Shown: positions 1-8,070 of the stretch, in pieces
How the letters are laid out: the number at the start of each line of letters is the position of its first letter
How positions within the stretch are numbered: the first letter of the stretch is position 1
Assembly: GCF_002042965.1 (NCBI RefSeq)
Contig: NZ_MZNT01000003.1
Coordinates: 1-64,000 of the forward strand
Length of the DNA stretch: 64,000 nt
Direction of reading: 5' to 3'
Source: Paenibacillus sp. 32352
GTDB taxonomy: Bacteria > Bacillota > Bacilli > Paenibacillales > NBRC-103111
The notes under the pieces: model-generated
Seen by the model: only the letters and a program-made list of their open reading frames with translations
Told to the model about the DNA's origin: nothing
The model's database searches: none
Program-made: the position numbers and the translations under genes

Positions 1-75
1 ACAGCGGCTGGAGGGGCATACCCCACCGTAGTATATTAGCAATAGTTCAAGCCTTATAGGTTTCTCGACAATCTG
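1..75 (+). repeat. Dispersed repeat, copy A (truncated by window edge)
   Basis: Opens with CAGCGGCTGGAGGGGCATA followed by CCCCACCG, nearly identical to positions 25725-25750, and continues with matching islands (AGTATATT, ATAGTT, GGTTTCT) in the same order. It runs straight into the terminator hairpin at 76-102. GGGGCATACCCC is itself a small hairpin. The 5' part of the copy lies outside the window. Confidence 0.7.
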
Positions 76-102
76 AGAGTGCTTGCTAAGCACTCTTTTT
101 TT
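76..102 (+). terminator. Rho-independent terminator of an upstream gene
   Basis: Arms AGAGTGCTT / AAGCACTCT with a 3-nt loop are followed by seven T. It would terminate a plus-strand gene left of the window. It is preceded by TCGACAATCTG, a sequence also found just before the terminator at 12166. Confidence 0.85.
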
Positions 103-110
103 GCATAGGA

Positions 111-575
111 TTAACGTGGAGTTGGCGCGAACGGATACGTATATTGAAGCTCCTCGTCAAAGGTGACGTAGTCCAGATTGACCATCAGCAGCAAAAAGCG
201 CATTCCTGTCTTCGGATCGCTGATAATAATATGGTCGCGTCCAGCCGCTTCAATGCGCCCCCTGAAAATCTTGGCATTCCACTCGGAATTATTCTCATAC
301 GTCATGTAAAAGGTTCCTGTCTTGCCCAAGTTGAGACGCAAAATGTTCTCGATATAGGACTGCTCAATCGGAAGTATTCCCTGCGGAGCGCCTGGTTGAG
401 GAGCACCGCCTCCAGGGGGTTGGCCTATGTATGCGCCGCTTGGGCCTGGAGGGGGCATCGTCTGTGAGCCTTGTTGTCCCTGACCGTACCCCTGAAAGCC
501 TTGCGGAAACCCTTGATATCCACCGTAGCTGCGGAAAGGCTGGGGTCCCCCATTGTTGAAAGGGTTGTTTATCAT
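111..575 (-). CDS. gerQ: Spore coat protein GerQ
   Basis: The C-terminal ~90 residues (from about LPIEQSYIENILRLNLGK through GRDHIIISDPKTG to LDYVTFDEELQY) match the GerQ/YwdL family, an inner spore-coat protein cross-linked by transglutaminase Tgl and needed for CwlJ localisation in Bacillus. The N-terminal half is a low-complexity Gly/Gln/Pro-rich region, as is usual in this family. AAGGAGG precedes a GTG at 581 (spacing 5) and an ATG at 575 (spacing 11); an ORF also extends to 599, but that start lies upstream of the SD. I use the ATG; the GTG is equally possible. The gene stands alone and points away from its neighbours. Confidence 0.9.
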   Translation of the reverse strand: MINNPFNNGGPQPFRSYGGYQGFPQGFQGYGQGQQGSQTMPPPGPSGAYIGQPPGGGAPQPGAPQGILPIEQSYIENILRLNLGKTGTFYMTYENNSEWNAKIFRGRIEAAGRDHIIISDPKTGMRFLLLMVNLDYVTFDEELQYTYPFAPTPR

Positions 576-660
576 CTTCACAAATTCCTCCTTAGACAAG
601 ATTAATTTGCTCCTACATTAATACCTATTATGATGGCTTGGACAATTAGACTAGTTTTGA

Positions 661-705
661 TGAAAAAACAAAACAGCCGCCGTAGGAACATACGACAGCT
701 GTTTC
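661..705 (-). terminator. Terminator after the aldo/keto reductase
   Basis: On the minus strand CAGCTGTCGTA pairs with TACGGCGGCTG (two wobble pairs), with a 6-nt loop and a T-rich tail (TTTTGTTTTTT). Confidence 0.7.
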
Positions 706-722
706 GTGCTTGAATATCCGTT

Positions 723-1550
723 TTAAAAGTTGATGTGATCCGGATGCGGACCGAAGCGGTGCTCTTTGTTTAATGCGTCAATACTTGCCATCTCGTCTTG
801 AGTAAGCTGGAAATCGAACACATTTCCGTTTTCTTGAATGCGGTGAGCGCTGATCGATTTTGGAATCGTCACGACACCATGCTGCAAATCCCAGCGAAGC
901 ACAATTTGTGCGGGAGATTTGCCGTATTTGGCTCCAAGCTCAGCGAGTAAAGGAATATCGAGATTCCCTTGCATGAGCGGGCTCCAGGCTTCCAGCTGAA
1001 TCTGATGCTGCGGGCAGAAGCTGCGCAGCTCCGGCTGGGTCAGCAGCGGATGGAACTCCACCTGGTCTACCATCGGTTTTATTTCGCAATCAGCCAACAG
1101 ATCCTCCAGATGGTGAACGAGGAAGTTGCTTACGCCGATAGCTCGCACCGCGCCGTCCTTATACAGCTTCTCCAGGGCGCGCCAGGTATCTTTATATTTG
1201 CCTTTCACCGGCCAATGAATGAGATACAGGTCGATAACGTCCAGCCCGAGCTTACGGCGGCTTTCATCGAATGCTTTCAAAGTAGAGTCATAGCCTTGGT
1301 CGGCATTCCATACTTTGGTGGTGATAAACAGTTCATCGCGGGAGATACCGCAATCCTTGATGGCTGTGCCGACGCCTTCTTCATTACCATATACGGCGGC
1401 TGTATCAATGCTCCGGTAGCCTGCCTGAATCGCGGCCTTAACAGCTTGAATGACCTCTTCTCCATTTTGGGTTTTCCATACGCCTAGCCCAAGCCAAGGC
1501 ATTTTGACGCCGTTGCTAAGAACGGTGCTGTCGGAAATATGCTGAGTCAT
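723..1550 (-). CDS. Aldo/keto reductase (YvgN/glyoxal reductase type)
   Basis: 275 residues, the usual single-domain length of cytosolic NADPH-dependent AKR5-type reductases acting on methylglyoxal, glyoxal and other aldehydes. The catalytic tetrad is visible: Asp in SIDTAAVYGNEEGVG with the Tyr of VYG, Lys in TTKVW, and His in LIHWP. The C-terminal cofactor segment IPKSISAHRIQENGNVFDF is intact. The start is set by GAGGAGGCACCTGC-ATG. It is monocistronic. The exact substrate cannot be read from sequence. Confidence 0.9.
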   Translation of the reverse strand: MTQHISDSTVLSNGVKMPWLGLGVWKTQNGEEVIQAVKAAIQAGYRSIDTAAVYGNEEGVGTAIKDCGISRDELFITTKVWNADQGYDSTLKAFDESRRKLGLDVIDLYLIHWPVKGKYKDTWRALEKLYKDGAVRAIGVSNFLVHHLEDLLADCEIKPMVDQVEFHPLLTQPELRSFCPQHQIQLEAWSPLMQGNLDIPLLAELGAKYGKSPAQIVLRWDLQHGVVTIPKSISAHRIQENGNVFDFQLTQDEMASIDALNKEHRFGPHPDHINF

Positions 1551-1684
1551 GCAGGTGCCTCCTCATTATTATGTTTTTTCTATAACTGCGCAAAACCGGC
1601 CTCAATTTGTGAGGGAGTCGGCAGACATGTTTATTTTACCATACTTTGTTACCAGGTAAAAAATCACGGGGATGGCGGCACCGC

Positions 1685-1737
1685 ATGAAAACACAATGAC
1701 AGCCTTGTACCTCCGGCTGGGGGTCAAGGCTGTCATT
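1685..1737 (-). terminator. Terminator of the urt operon
   Basis: Perfect 13-bp arms AATGACAGCCTTG / CAAGGCTGTCATT enclose a 17-nt loop; the minus-strand tail is a short GTGTTTTC. It lies ~100 bp beyond urtE. Confidence 0.7.
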
Positions 1738-1833
1738 AGCGTTGGCGAGTGATCTCCATCGAAATCCTGATAAAGCTGCAGCAGGGAAGTTGAGGGGGAT
1801 GGAACCGGGGTACAGGGCCGCGTGCGGTTGATT

Positions 1834-2529
1834 TTATACGGCCAGATGCTTCTTCACCTGATCTTCGCTTAAATCCGCTGAACCGCCCTCGGCTACAATA
1901 GTGCCTTTATCCAGCACATAATAGTAATCCGCAATGCTCGTAGCAAAGGTCAAGCTTTGCTCAACCAGCAAAACCGACATTTCCCTGCGGGCTTTGATCG
2001 ATTCGATAACCTGTTCAATCTCCATCACGATAGACGGCTGAATACCTTCCATCGGTTCATCAAGAAGCAGCAATTCGGGCTCTCCGACAAGGGCGCGGGC
2101 GATAGACAGCTGCTGCTGTTGACCGCCGCTTAAGTCTCCGCCTTTGCGTCGTCTCATTTCCCATAAGACAGGAAACATTTCATAGACCGATTCGGGGATG
2201 GTATGCTTTCGAGTCACGGCGGCCTCCAGGCCGAGCAGCAGGTTTTCCTCTACGGTCAGCTGAGGGAAAATGTCCCGTCCTTGGGGCACGTAGCCGATTC
2301 CTGCCTTGGCGCGGCGGTCCGGGGTATAATCGGTTATCGTTTTCCCGTTGTACGAGAGGCTGCCGCCTTTGGCCTTGATAAGCCCCATCACCGTCTTCAT
2401 CAGCGTCGTCTTGCCTACGCCGTTACGTCCCATCAGACAGACCACCTGGCCTGGCTCAACCTTCATGCTGACGCCGCGTAAAATCATACTTTCGCCGTAG
2501 GCGGCTTCCACTGCATTAAGCATCAGCAT
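1834..2529 (-). CDS. urtE: Urea ABC transporter ATP-binding subunit UrtE
   Basis: ATPase of the LivF type in the urea importer UrtABCDE. Walker A GRNGVGKTT, signature LSGGQQQQL and Walker B LLLDEPMEGI are all present in ~231 residues. The ORF opens at a GTG (2538) inside the end of urtD; GGGGTGAACGCA before the ATG at 2529 favours the internal start. The coding ends of urtD and urtE overlap, implying translational coupling. It is last in the operon urtA-B-C-D-E, divergent from urease. Confidence 0.93.
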   Translation of the reverse strand: MLMLNAVEAAYGESMILRGVSMKVEPGQVVCLMGRNGVGKTTLMKTVMGLIKAKGGSLSYNGKTITDYTPDRRAKAGIGYVPQGRDIFPQLTVEENLLLGLEAAVTRKHTIPESVYEMFPVLWEMRRRKGGDLSGGQQQQLSIARALVGEPELLLLDEPMEGIQPSIVMEIEQVIESIKARREMSVLLVEQSLTFATSIADYYYVLDKGTIVAEGGSADLSEDQVKKHLAV

Positions 2530-3304
2530 TGCGTTCACCCCGTCTTCCCAAGTAGACCTCGGCTACCTTGGCGTCATTTTGAATTTCTTCCATTGTGCCT
2601 TCCCGGAGCACCGTGCCTTCATGCATAACGGTAACGGTTTTGGCGTAGTTCCGAACGAATTCCATATCATGCTCGACGACAATCACCGTTTGCCGGCTGC
2701 TGATTCTGTGGAGCAGCTCGCCGGTTTTCTCCGTTTCGCTGTCCGTCATTCCGGCGGCAGGCTCATCAAGCAGCAGCAGCTCCGGCTCCTGGATCAGGAG
2801 CATCCCGATTTCAAGCCATTGCTTTTCGCCATGGGAAAGGGAGCCGGCGACTTGCTTCGCTTTTTCGGCAAGGCCGATCATTTGCATGTAATATTTGATG
2901 CGGTCACGCTGCTCCGGAGTCGTTTTCGTAATCAGCGAGCTCAACAGACCGCGTTTTTGGCGCATGGAAAGCAGCAAATTTTCCAGAACCGTCAAGGTGA
3001 CAAAGATGGATGGAGCCTGAAATTTTCTTCCGATCCCGAGCTGTGCTATCTGATGCTCCTGGTACTTGGCCAGATCCATATGCTTGAAGGCTACTTTTCC
3101 TCTGGAGGGCTTTACTTTGCCGCACAGCACATCCAGCAGGGTCGTTTTACCGGCACCGTTCGGACCGATGAGGAATCGCAGTTCTCCAGGCTGCAGGGAG
3201 AAATCAAGACCACGGATCGCCTTGAAGCCATCGAAGTCTACCTCTAGCTGTTCGACACGGACCAGATCGGCTGCCGTTTCTTTTCTTGCTGAAGATTGTA
3301 TCAT
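2516..3304 (-). CDS. urtD: Urea ABC transporter ATP-binding subunit UrtD
   Basis: LivG-type ATPase of 262 residues. It has Walker A GPNGAGKTT, the signature region SLSHGEKQWLEIGM (SHGEKQ instead of SGGQ, characteristic of UrtD) and Walker B LLLLDEPAAGMT. AAGGAGG sits 10 nt before the ATG. It follows urtC after ~145 bp and overlaps urtE. It energises urea uptake with UrtE and the permeases UrtB and UrtC. Confidence 0.93.
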   Translation of the reverse strand: MIQSSARKETAADLVRVEQLEVDFDGFKAIRGLDFSLQPGELRFLIGPNGAGKTTLLDVLCGKVKPSRGKVAFKHMDLAKYQEHQIAQLGIGRKFQAPSIFVTLTVLENLLLSMRQKRGLLSSLITKTTPEQRDRIKYYMQMIGLAEKAKQVAGSLSHGEKQWLEIGMLLIQEPELLLLDEPAAGMTDSETEKTGELLHRISSRQTVIVVEHDMEFVRNYAKTVTVMHEGTVLREGTMEEIQNDAKVAEVYLGRRGERNADA

Positions 3305-3449
3305 GGTTTTAAGACCTCCTTAGATTTTCCGAAGTCGAAGGCTTACGGCTATCGTTTTCCAAAAGAACACATGCCTCAGCGCACAACAAGTTCATAGTAT
3401 GCGGTGCAGCGTACTGTGCAACCGGCTTGAGTCCCGCTGCAGGTTCGGT

Positions 3450-4568
3450 TTATTTTTGGAGCGGGTTCGCTTCGGGCTCCAAGCCTGAATATACCAGCGG
3501 CGTCGAAGCAGGGGAGGCGGAATCGGATTTCGCCTGAAACCATCCTCTCTTGGCAGCAAACTGTTTGCAGGTACCGACGATGCCTTGGGGGAGAAACAGC
3601 ACGACGACAATAAACATGGCTCCCATAATAATGGGCCACCATTCGGGATAAGCTTCGCTGAAGGTGGTTTTGGCCGTGTTGGTAATGACAGCCCCAAGAA
3701 TAGCCCCGAAGATGGAAGCCCGCCCGCCGATGGCGACCCACAGCACCATCTCGATGGAAGGAACGATGCCCATCTGCGCAGGAGAAATAATGCCCTCCTG
3801 AAGCACGAACAGCACGCCGGCCAAGCCCGCAAGCCCTGCAGAGAAGCAGTAAATGAACACCTTGTACGTAACCGGATTATATCCGATAAAACGAACACGG
3901 TTTTCCGCATCCCGAATGGCTACGAGAATTTTGCCGAGCCGGGTCCCTGCCAGCCAGAGGCATAAGAGAAGAGTGCCTATGACTACGGCGACGGTAACGT
4001 AATACAAAGCAAGCTTAGTGGAATGCTCTGCTACGGATAAACCGAGAAACGTATTGAAATTGGTCAATCCGTTAGTCCCGCCGGTATATCCTTGCTGGCC
4101 TACGAAAAGGGTAACGGTAATGATAACAAGGGCCTGCGACAAGATCGAGAAGAAGGTGCCCTTAATTCGGTTGCGAAAGGTCAAATAGCCCAGGATGAAA
4201 GCGACGGCCATCGGGACGAGCAAAGCGAGAAGAAAGGCGCCTGCCGCTGAATGAAACGGTGCCCAGAACCAGGGGAGCTTGTCGATACCGCTCCACGACA
4301 TGAAGTCGGGAAGCCCTCCTTCTGAAGCGACGAGCTTCAGATGCATAGCCATGCAGTAGGCACCGAGCCCGAAGTACACACCGTGGCCCAGACTCAATAT
4401 GCCGGTATAGCCCCAGATCAGGTCCAGCCCCATAGCCAGGATGGCGTAGGCTAGAAATTTGCCCAGCAGCGACAAGCGGAATTCGGATAAAAACATGGGC
4501 GCTGCCATCATCAGAATTAACAGGATGACAGTGATTCCGATTTTCATTTTTGTGTTGGTAATGGTCAT
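3450..4568 (-). CDS. urtC: Urea ABC transporter permease UrtC
   Basis: 372-residue LivM-type permease with about ten hydrophobic segments. GYTGILSLGHGVYFGLGAYCMAMHL is the conserved branched-chain/urea permease motif, and GTFFSILSQALVIIT and GRASIFGAILGA are further family landmarks. AGGAGTTGATACC precedes the ATG. A 90-bp block of hairpin repeats separates it from urtB. Confidence 0.93.
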   Translation of the reverse strand: MTITNTKMKIGITVILLILMMAAPMFLSEFRLSLLGKFLAYAILAMGLDLIWGYTGILSLGHGVYFGLGAYCMAMHLKLVASEGGLPDFMSWSGIDKLPWFWAPFHSAAGAFLLALLVPMAVAFILGYLTFRNRIKGTFFSILSQALVIITVTLFVGQQGYTGGTNGLTNFNTFLGLSVAEHSTKLALYYVTVAVVIGTLLLCLWLAGTRLGKILVAIRDAENRVRFIGYNPVTYKVFIYCFSAGLAGLAGVLFVLQEGIISPAQMGIVPSIEMVLWVAIGGRASIFGAILGAVITNTAKTTFSEAYPEWWPIIMGAMFIVVVLFLPQGIVGTCKQFAAKRGWFQAKSDSASPASTPLVYSGLEPEANPLQK

Positions 4569-4574
4569 GGTATC

Positions 4575-4655
4575 AACTCCTAAAAGTTTTGCGTAAGCAA
4601 AACTTACTTCGTAAGCACTCGCTGAGTTTCCGTAAGGAAACTTACTTCGTAAAGC
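4575..4655. repeat. Tandem hairpin repeats between urtB and urtC
   Basis: Two related units of the form GTTTTGC-GTAAG-CAAAAC-TTACTTCGTAA and GTTTCC-GTAAG-GAAAC-TTACTTCGTAA lie head to tail, each a perfect short hairpin followed by TTACTTCGTAA that can re-pair with GTAAG. They fill nearly the whole intercistronic gap of the operon. They may tune mRNA stability or the urtB/urtC ratio, or be an interspersed repeat family. Confidence 0.8.
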
Positions 4656-4658
4656 TCC

Positions 4659-5564
4659 TCAATCCAAAGCGCGGGACTTGATGGTGACCAGCCCCGAAGG
4701 CTTCCACTGCAGGAAGGCGATGATGAGGGTGAAGACGATGACCTTCCCGATAGTTGCGCTTGTGGTGTACTCGAATGCGGTGTTTAGCACCCCGATCCCG
4801 AGCGCTCCGGCGACCGTACCGATGATTTTCCCGATTCCTCCGAGAACGACGACCATAAAAGCATCCACGATGTAGTAGGTGCCAATGGTAGGTCCTATCG
4901 GCCCCACGAGCGTTAACGCACACCCGGCGATCCCTGCCATCCCAGAGCCGAACGCGAAGGCTTGAGCATCGACGCGCCGGGTCGAGATGCCAAGGCATGA
5001 GGCCATGCTGCGGTTTTGCATGACGGCTTGCATATTGCGCCCGCCACGGGTGTGGTATTGGTAGAAATAGATAATGGCGATACATACAATAACAAGGCCG
5101 ATAATAAAGAGCCTCTTGTAGGGGAGCATCAGATCCGGGGTGAGGGCCAAGCCTCCTTCCAGCCATTCCGGCGCTTTGACGGCCACATTGGGGGCTCCGA
5201 AAATTTGCCGGGCTATCTGCTGCAGAACCAGGCTGACACCCCAGGTCGCCAACAAACTATCAAGAGGTCTGCCGTACAGGTAACGGATCAAGACAGCCTC
5301 CAGCAGCCAGCCGATTCCGAATGCGACCGCGAACGCCACGCCGAGCGACAAGACAAAGTACCATCCGAACGCCGAAGCAGGCAAAAACTTTTGAAACAGC
5401 TGCTGTATTGTGTAAGCCATATAAGCGCCGATCATGATGAACTCTCCGTGTGCCATATTAATGACGTTCATTAATCCGAACGTAATTGCCAGACCGAGAG
5501 CGATCAGTAACAAAATGGAGCTTAACGAAACGCCGTTAAATAATTGCAATAGCAGTAAGCTCAT
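4659..5564 (-). CDS. urtB: Urea ABC transporter permease UrtB
   Basis: About 301 residues, LivH-type permease. FGLMNVINMAHGEFIMIGAY is the classic LivH/UrtB motif, and the C-terminal ALGIGVLNTAFEY and a GGIGKIIGT segment fit. The ORF begins at 5573, but GGAGG directly abuts that ATG; the fourth codon ATG (5564) has 8-nt spacing and is the likelier start. It lies ~100 bp downstream of urtA. Confidence 0.93.
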   Translation of the reverse strand: MSLLLLQLFNGVSLSSILLLIALGLAITFGLMNVINMAHGEFIMIGAYMAYTIQQLFQKFLPASAFGWYFVLSLGVAFAVAFGIGWLLEAVLIRYLYGRPLDSLLATWGVSLVLQQIARQIFGAPNVAVKAPEWLEGGLALTPDLMLPYKRLFIIGLVIVCIAIIYFYQYHTRGGRNMQAVMQNRSMASCLGISTRRVDAQAFAFGSGMAGIAGCALTLVGPIGPTIGTYYIVDAFMVVVLGGIGKIIGTVAGALGIGVLNTAFEYTTSATIGKVIVFTLIIAFLQWKPSGLVTIKSRALD

Positions 5565-5665
5565 TGGTCTCATCCTCCGTCATAAAACGGGGGACCGCCC
5601 GCTGGAAAGGGGGCAGCCCCGTTTTCAAATTCCAAGTTCGATTCATTCCCCGACAAAGTCTGCGA

Positions 5666-6931
5666 CTATTTCTTGGTTACCTCTGCTCCCCAAGGGTAGG
5701 TTTTTAAGAATGGATCGGGCTTCACCGGCTGGCCGGAATTCCATACTTCCTTGATCATGCCGTCCGCCTGAATTTGGCCAATGCGCACAGTTTTGTACAC
5801 GTGCTGGTTGTCTCCGTCAATTTTGACTTTGCCGCCCGGCGCGCTGAACTCAATGCCTTTGGCAGCTTCCTTGACTTTATCCACGTCTACGCTGCCGGCT
5901 TTCTTCACGGCTTCAGCCCACAGATAGACTCCGAAATAGCCTGCCTCGATCGGATCATCCGTCACACGGTCTTTGCCGTATTTCGCTTTATAGGCTTCGA
6001 CGAATTTTTTGTTCTCCGGCGTGTCCGTCGTTTGGTAGTAGTTCCATGCCGTGTAGTGACCCTCCAGAACAGATGCGCCGATACCGCGAATTTCTTCCTC
6101 CGCAACACTCACGGACAAGGTAGTCAAATCCTTGGAAGAAATTCCCGCATCCTTCAGCTGTTTGAAGAAGGCTACGTTGCTGTCCCCGTTCAATGTATTA
6201 AATACGACATCCGGCTTCTCTTTCTTGATTTTACTGATGATCGTGTTGTAATCCGTATGTCCGAGCGGTGTATATTCTTCTGCGATCAGAGTGCCGCCTT
6301 CGGCCTTCAACTGTTCTTTGATGATTTTATTGGCTGTTCTCGGGAAGACGTAGTCGGAACCGAGCAGGAAGAACTTTTTGCCTTTATTTTGCAGCAGCCA
6401 GGTTACAGCAGGAACGATTTGCTGGTTCGTCGTTGCCCCGGTATAGAAGATATTGGGGGAGGCCTCCAGCCCTTCATATTGCACCGGATAGAAGAAGAGC
6501 CCTTTATTTTGCTCTACGACAGGAAGCACAGCCTTGCGGCTAGCCGAGGTCCAACCGCCGAAGATGACGGCCGCTTTGTCCTTCTGCAGCAATTTCTTCG
6601 TTTTCTCTGCAAAGGTAGGCCAATCCGACGCCCCGTCCTCGATAATCGGCTTGAGCTGCTTACCCAGGACGCCGCCTGCCTTATTAATTTCCTCGATGGC
6701 CATCAGCTCCGCGTCTTTTACGGAAACCTCACTGATGGACATGGTGCCGGTAAGGGAATGAAGAATACCGACCGGAATGGTATCATCCTTTCCTGCATCC
6801 GAGCTGGCGGTTGCTGGGGTTGAGGACGGGGAGGCGGCCGGCTTGGTTTCGGTAGCGCATCCGGCCAGCAATGCCGAAATTGACATACAGACTGCCATAA
6901 GTACGGGAATTCCTTTTCTCTTTAATTTCAT
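5666..6931 (-). CDS. urtA: Urea ABC transporter substrate-binding lipoprotein UrtA
   Basis: 421-residue lipoprotein. The signal peptide runs from [10 protein letters not shown] and ends in the lipobox LLAGC. The mature part is a periplasmic-binding-protein type I fold of the urea/amide group ([35 protein letters not shown]). The ORF runs on to 7108, but AAGGAGTGGATCGTC-ATG at 6931 with an immediate signal peptide fixes the start. First gene of urtABCDE, expressed from the promoter at 7079-7108. Confidence 0.95.
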   Translation of the reverse strand: MKLKRKGIPVLMAVCMSISALLAGCATETKPAASPSSTPATASSDAGKDDTIPVGILHSLTGTMSISEVSVKDAELMAIEEINKAGGVLGKQLKPIIEDGASDWPTFAEKTKKLLQKDKAAVIFGGWTSASRKAVLPVVEQNKGLFFYPVQYEGLEASPNIFYTGATTNQQIVPAVTWLLQNKGKKFFLLGSDYVFPRTANKIIKEQLKAEGGTLIAEEYTPLGHTDYNTIISKIKKEKPDVVFNTLNGDSNVAFFKQLKDAGISSKDLTTLSVSVAEEEIRGIGASVLEGHYTAWNYYQTTDTPENKKFVEAYKAKYGKDRVTDDPIEAGYFGVYLWAEAVKKAGSVDVDKVKEAAKGIEFSAPGGKVKIDGDNQHVYKTVRIGQIQADGMIKEVWNSGQPVKPDPFLKTYPWGAEVTKK

Positions 6932-7078
6932 GACGATCCACTCCTTTTCAATTTTCATACCTGGTCGAAAGCCTGCCTCTAATGATTCAGTATGGTTTTC
7001 TGGATTGGGCTGGCCCATCGGGTGATTCATGATTCCAATGGCTATGTTTTGTATGTGGAAACATTTCTCACATGACAT

Positions 7079-7108
7079 ATCATAGTTCGCATGTAACTTA
7101 AATGTCAA
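7079..7108 (-). promoter_or_regulatory. urtA promoter
   Basis: Minus-strand TTGACA (7103-7108), an 18-bp spacer, then TATGAT (7079-7084). The -35 hexamer lies inside the GlnR/TnrA box at 7103-7119. Expected transcription start is about 7072. Confidence 0.7.
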
Positions 7109-7119
7109 TATACTTCACA
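7103..7119. promoter_or_regulatory. GlnR/TnrA box 1 (urtA side)
   Basis: TGTCAATATACTTCACA matches TGTNA-N7-TNACA at every fixed position. It overlaps the -35 hexamer of the urtA promoter. Confidence 0.8.
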
Positions 7120-7229
7120 CAAAATATTTTATAATGCCTTATGTTCGTGTTTTAGTACTAAATAACAGTGAGAATATGTTGGTTATGAGTTAGTTATATG
7201 TGGATAATCGTAAAATGTGAACTGAGTTT

Positions 7230-7246
7230 TGTTATAAAAACTAACA
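7230..7246. promoter_or_regulatory. GlnR/TnrA box 2 (ureA upstream)
   Basis: TGTTATAAAAACTAACA is a perfect match to TGTNA-N7-TNACA. It is centred about 50 bp before the predicted ureA transcription start, the position typical of TnrA-type activation. Confidence 0.85.
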
Positions 7247-7252
7247 TTTTAG

Positions 7253-7281
7253 TTTACAGGATACGAAAATGCGAATATAAT
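7253..7281 (+). promoter_or_regulatory. ureA promoter
   Basis: TTTACA (7253-7258), a 17-bp spacer, then TATAAT (7276-7281): a near-consensus sigma-A promoter with predicted start about 7288. It lies between GlnR/TnrA boxes 2 and 3. Confidence 0.85.
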
Positions 7282-7314
7282 AAAGGCAAAGATTCCCGAA
7301 TATTCGTGTTTTTA

Positions 7315-7331
7315 TGTTATGTAATATGACA
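7315..7331. promoter_or_regulatory. GlnR/TnrA box 3 (ureA downstream)
   Basis: TGTTATGTAATATGACA is a perfect match to TGTNA-N7-TNACA. It lies about 27-43 bp downstream of the predicted start, between it and the ureA ribosome site, a position expected for repression. Confidence 0.85.
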
Positions 7332-7357
7332 CAAGATCTTGGGGAGGAGTACTACCT

Positions 7358-7684
7358 ATGCATTTAACAGAAAGAGAAAAAGAAAAATTGCTTATTACCG
7401 TAGCGGCTGACTTGGCCCGGAGGAGATTGCAGCGGGGTGTGAAGCTGAATTATCCGGAAAGCATCGCATTGATCACTTCGGAGATTATGGAAGGGGCCCG
7501 TGATGGGATGACCGTGGCTCAATTGATGCAGTATGGTACGACCCTGCTGTCCGCTGAGCAAGTTATGGAAGGTGTGCCGGAAATGATTCACGAGGTACAG
7601 GTCGAAGCGACCTTTCCCGATGGTACGAAGCTGGTGACCGTACATCACCCAATAGGGTATAAGCGGAAGGAGGCGGGAGAATGA
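7358..7684 (+). CDS. ureA: Urease subunit gamma
   Basis: 108 residues. The family is usually ~100, and the extra length is a short C-terminal tail (KRKEAGE). [23 protein letters not shown] and the [36 protein letters not shown] block are diagnostic. Structural subunit of the cytoplasmic Ni enzyme that hydrolyses urea to ammonia and carbamate. GGGGAGGAGTACTACCT-ATG sets the start. The stop overlaps the ureB start (ATGA). Confidence 0.97.
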   Translation: MHLTEREKEKLLITVAADLARRRLQRGVKLNYPESIALITSEIMEGARDGMTVAQLMQYGTTLLSAEQVMEGVPEMIHEVQVEATFPDGTKLVTVHHPIGYKRKEAGE

Positions 7685-8070
7685 TTCCTGGCGAGTATCG
7701 TGTCCGTTCAGGGGACATGGAGCTGAATAAAGGAAAGAAAGCCGTGCGGCTTATCGTCACCAATCTGGGTGACAGACCTATTCAGGTCGGCTCTCATTAT
7801 CATTTCTTCGAAGTGAATCGGGGTCTTTCCTTTGATAGGGAGAAGGCGTTCGGCATGAGGCTTGATATTCCGGCCGGTACGGCTGTAAGGTTCGAGCCCG
7901 GGGAGGAGAAGCCGGTCCAGCTTGTGGAATTGGGGGGTGACAGGCTTTCATTCGGGCTGAACGGGTTATCTCAGGGCAAGGCTGTGAACGGTTTGATGCC
8001 TGAAGAGGTCGGTCGGAGGCTGGATGCATGGAAGGAGGGTACGCAACCGCATGGTGCTAATGAATCGTAG
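7681..8070 (+). CDS. ureB: Urease subunit beta
   Basis: 129 residues beginning [63 protein letters not shown] is the conserved UreB core. Overlaps ureA by 4 nt and ureC by 20 nt, so the three structural genes are translationally coupled. Confidence 0.97.
   Translation: MIPGEYRVRSGDMELNKGKKAVRLIVTNLGDRPIQVGSHYHFFEVNRGLSFDREKAFGMRLDIPAGTAVRFEPGEEKPVQLVELGGDRLSFGLNGLSQGKAVNGLMPEEVGRRLDAWKEGTQPHGANES

Larger units (their letters stand above)
6932..7357. promoter_or_regulatory. Divergent nitrogen-control region between urtA and ureA
   Basis: A 426-bp AT-rich gap holding a sigma-A promoter for each arm and three perfect TGTNA-N7-TNACA (GlnR/TnrA) boxes at 7103, 7230 and 7315. A further palindrome TTTAGTACTAAA lies near the middle (about 7151-7162); its role is unknown. 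Confidence 0.85.

Noticed and set aside
144..467. Plus-strand ORF opposite gerQ
   Set aside because: Antisense shadow of gerQ; no ribosome site and no recognisable domain.
5774..6823. Long plus-strand ORF (349 codons) opposite urtA
   Set aside because: Antisense open frame produced by codon bias of urtA; urtA has clear lipobox and family motifs, this has none.
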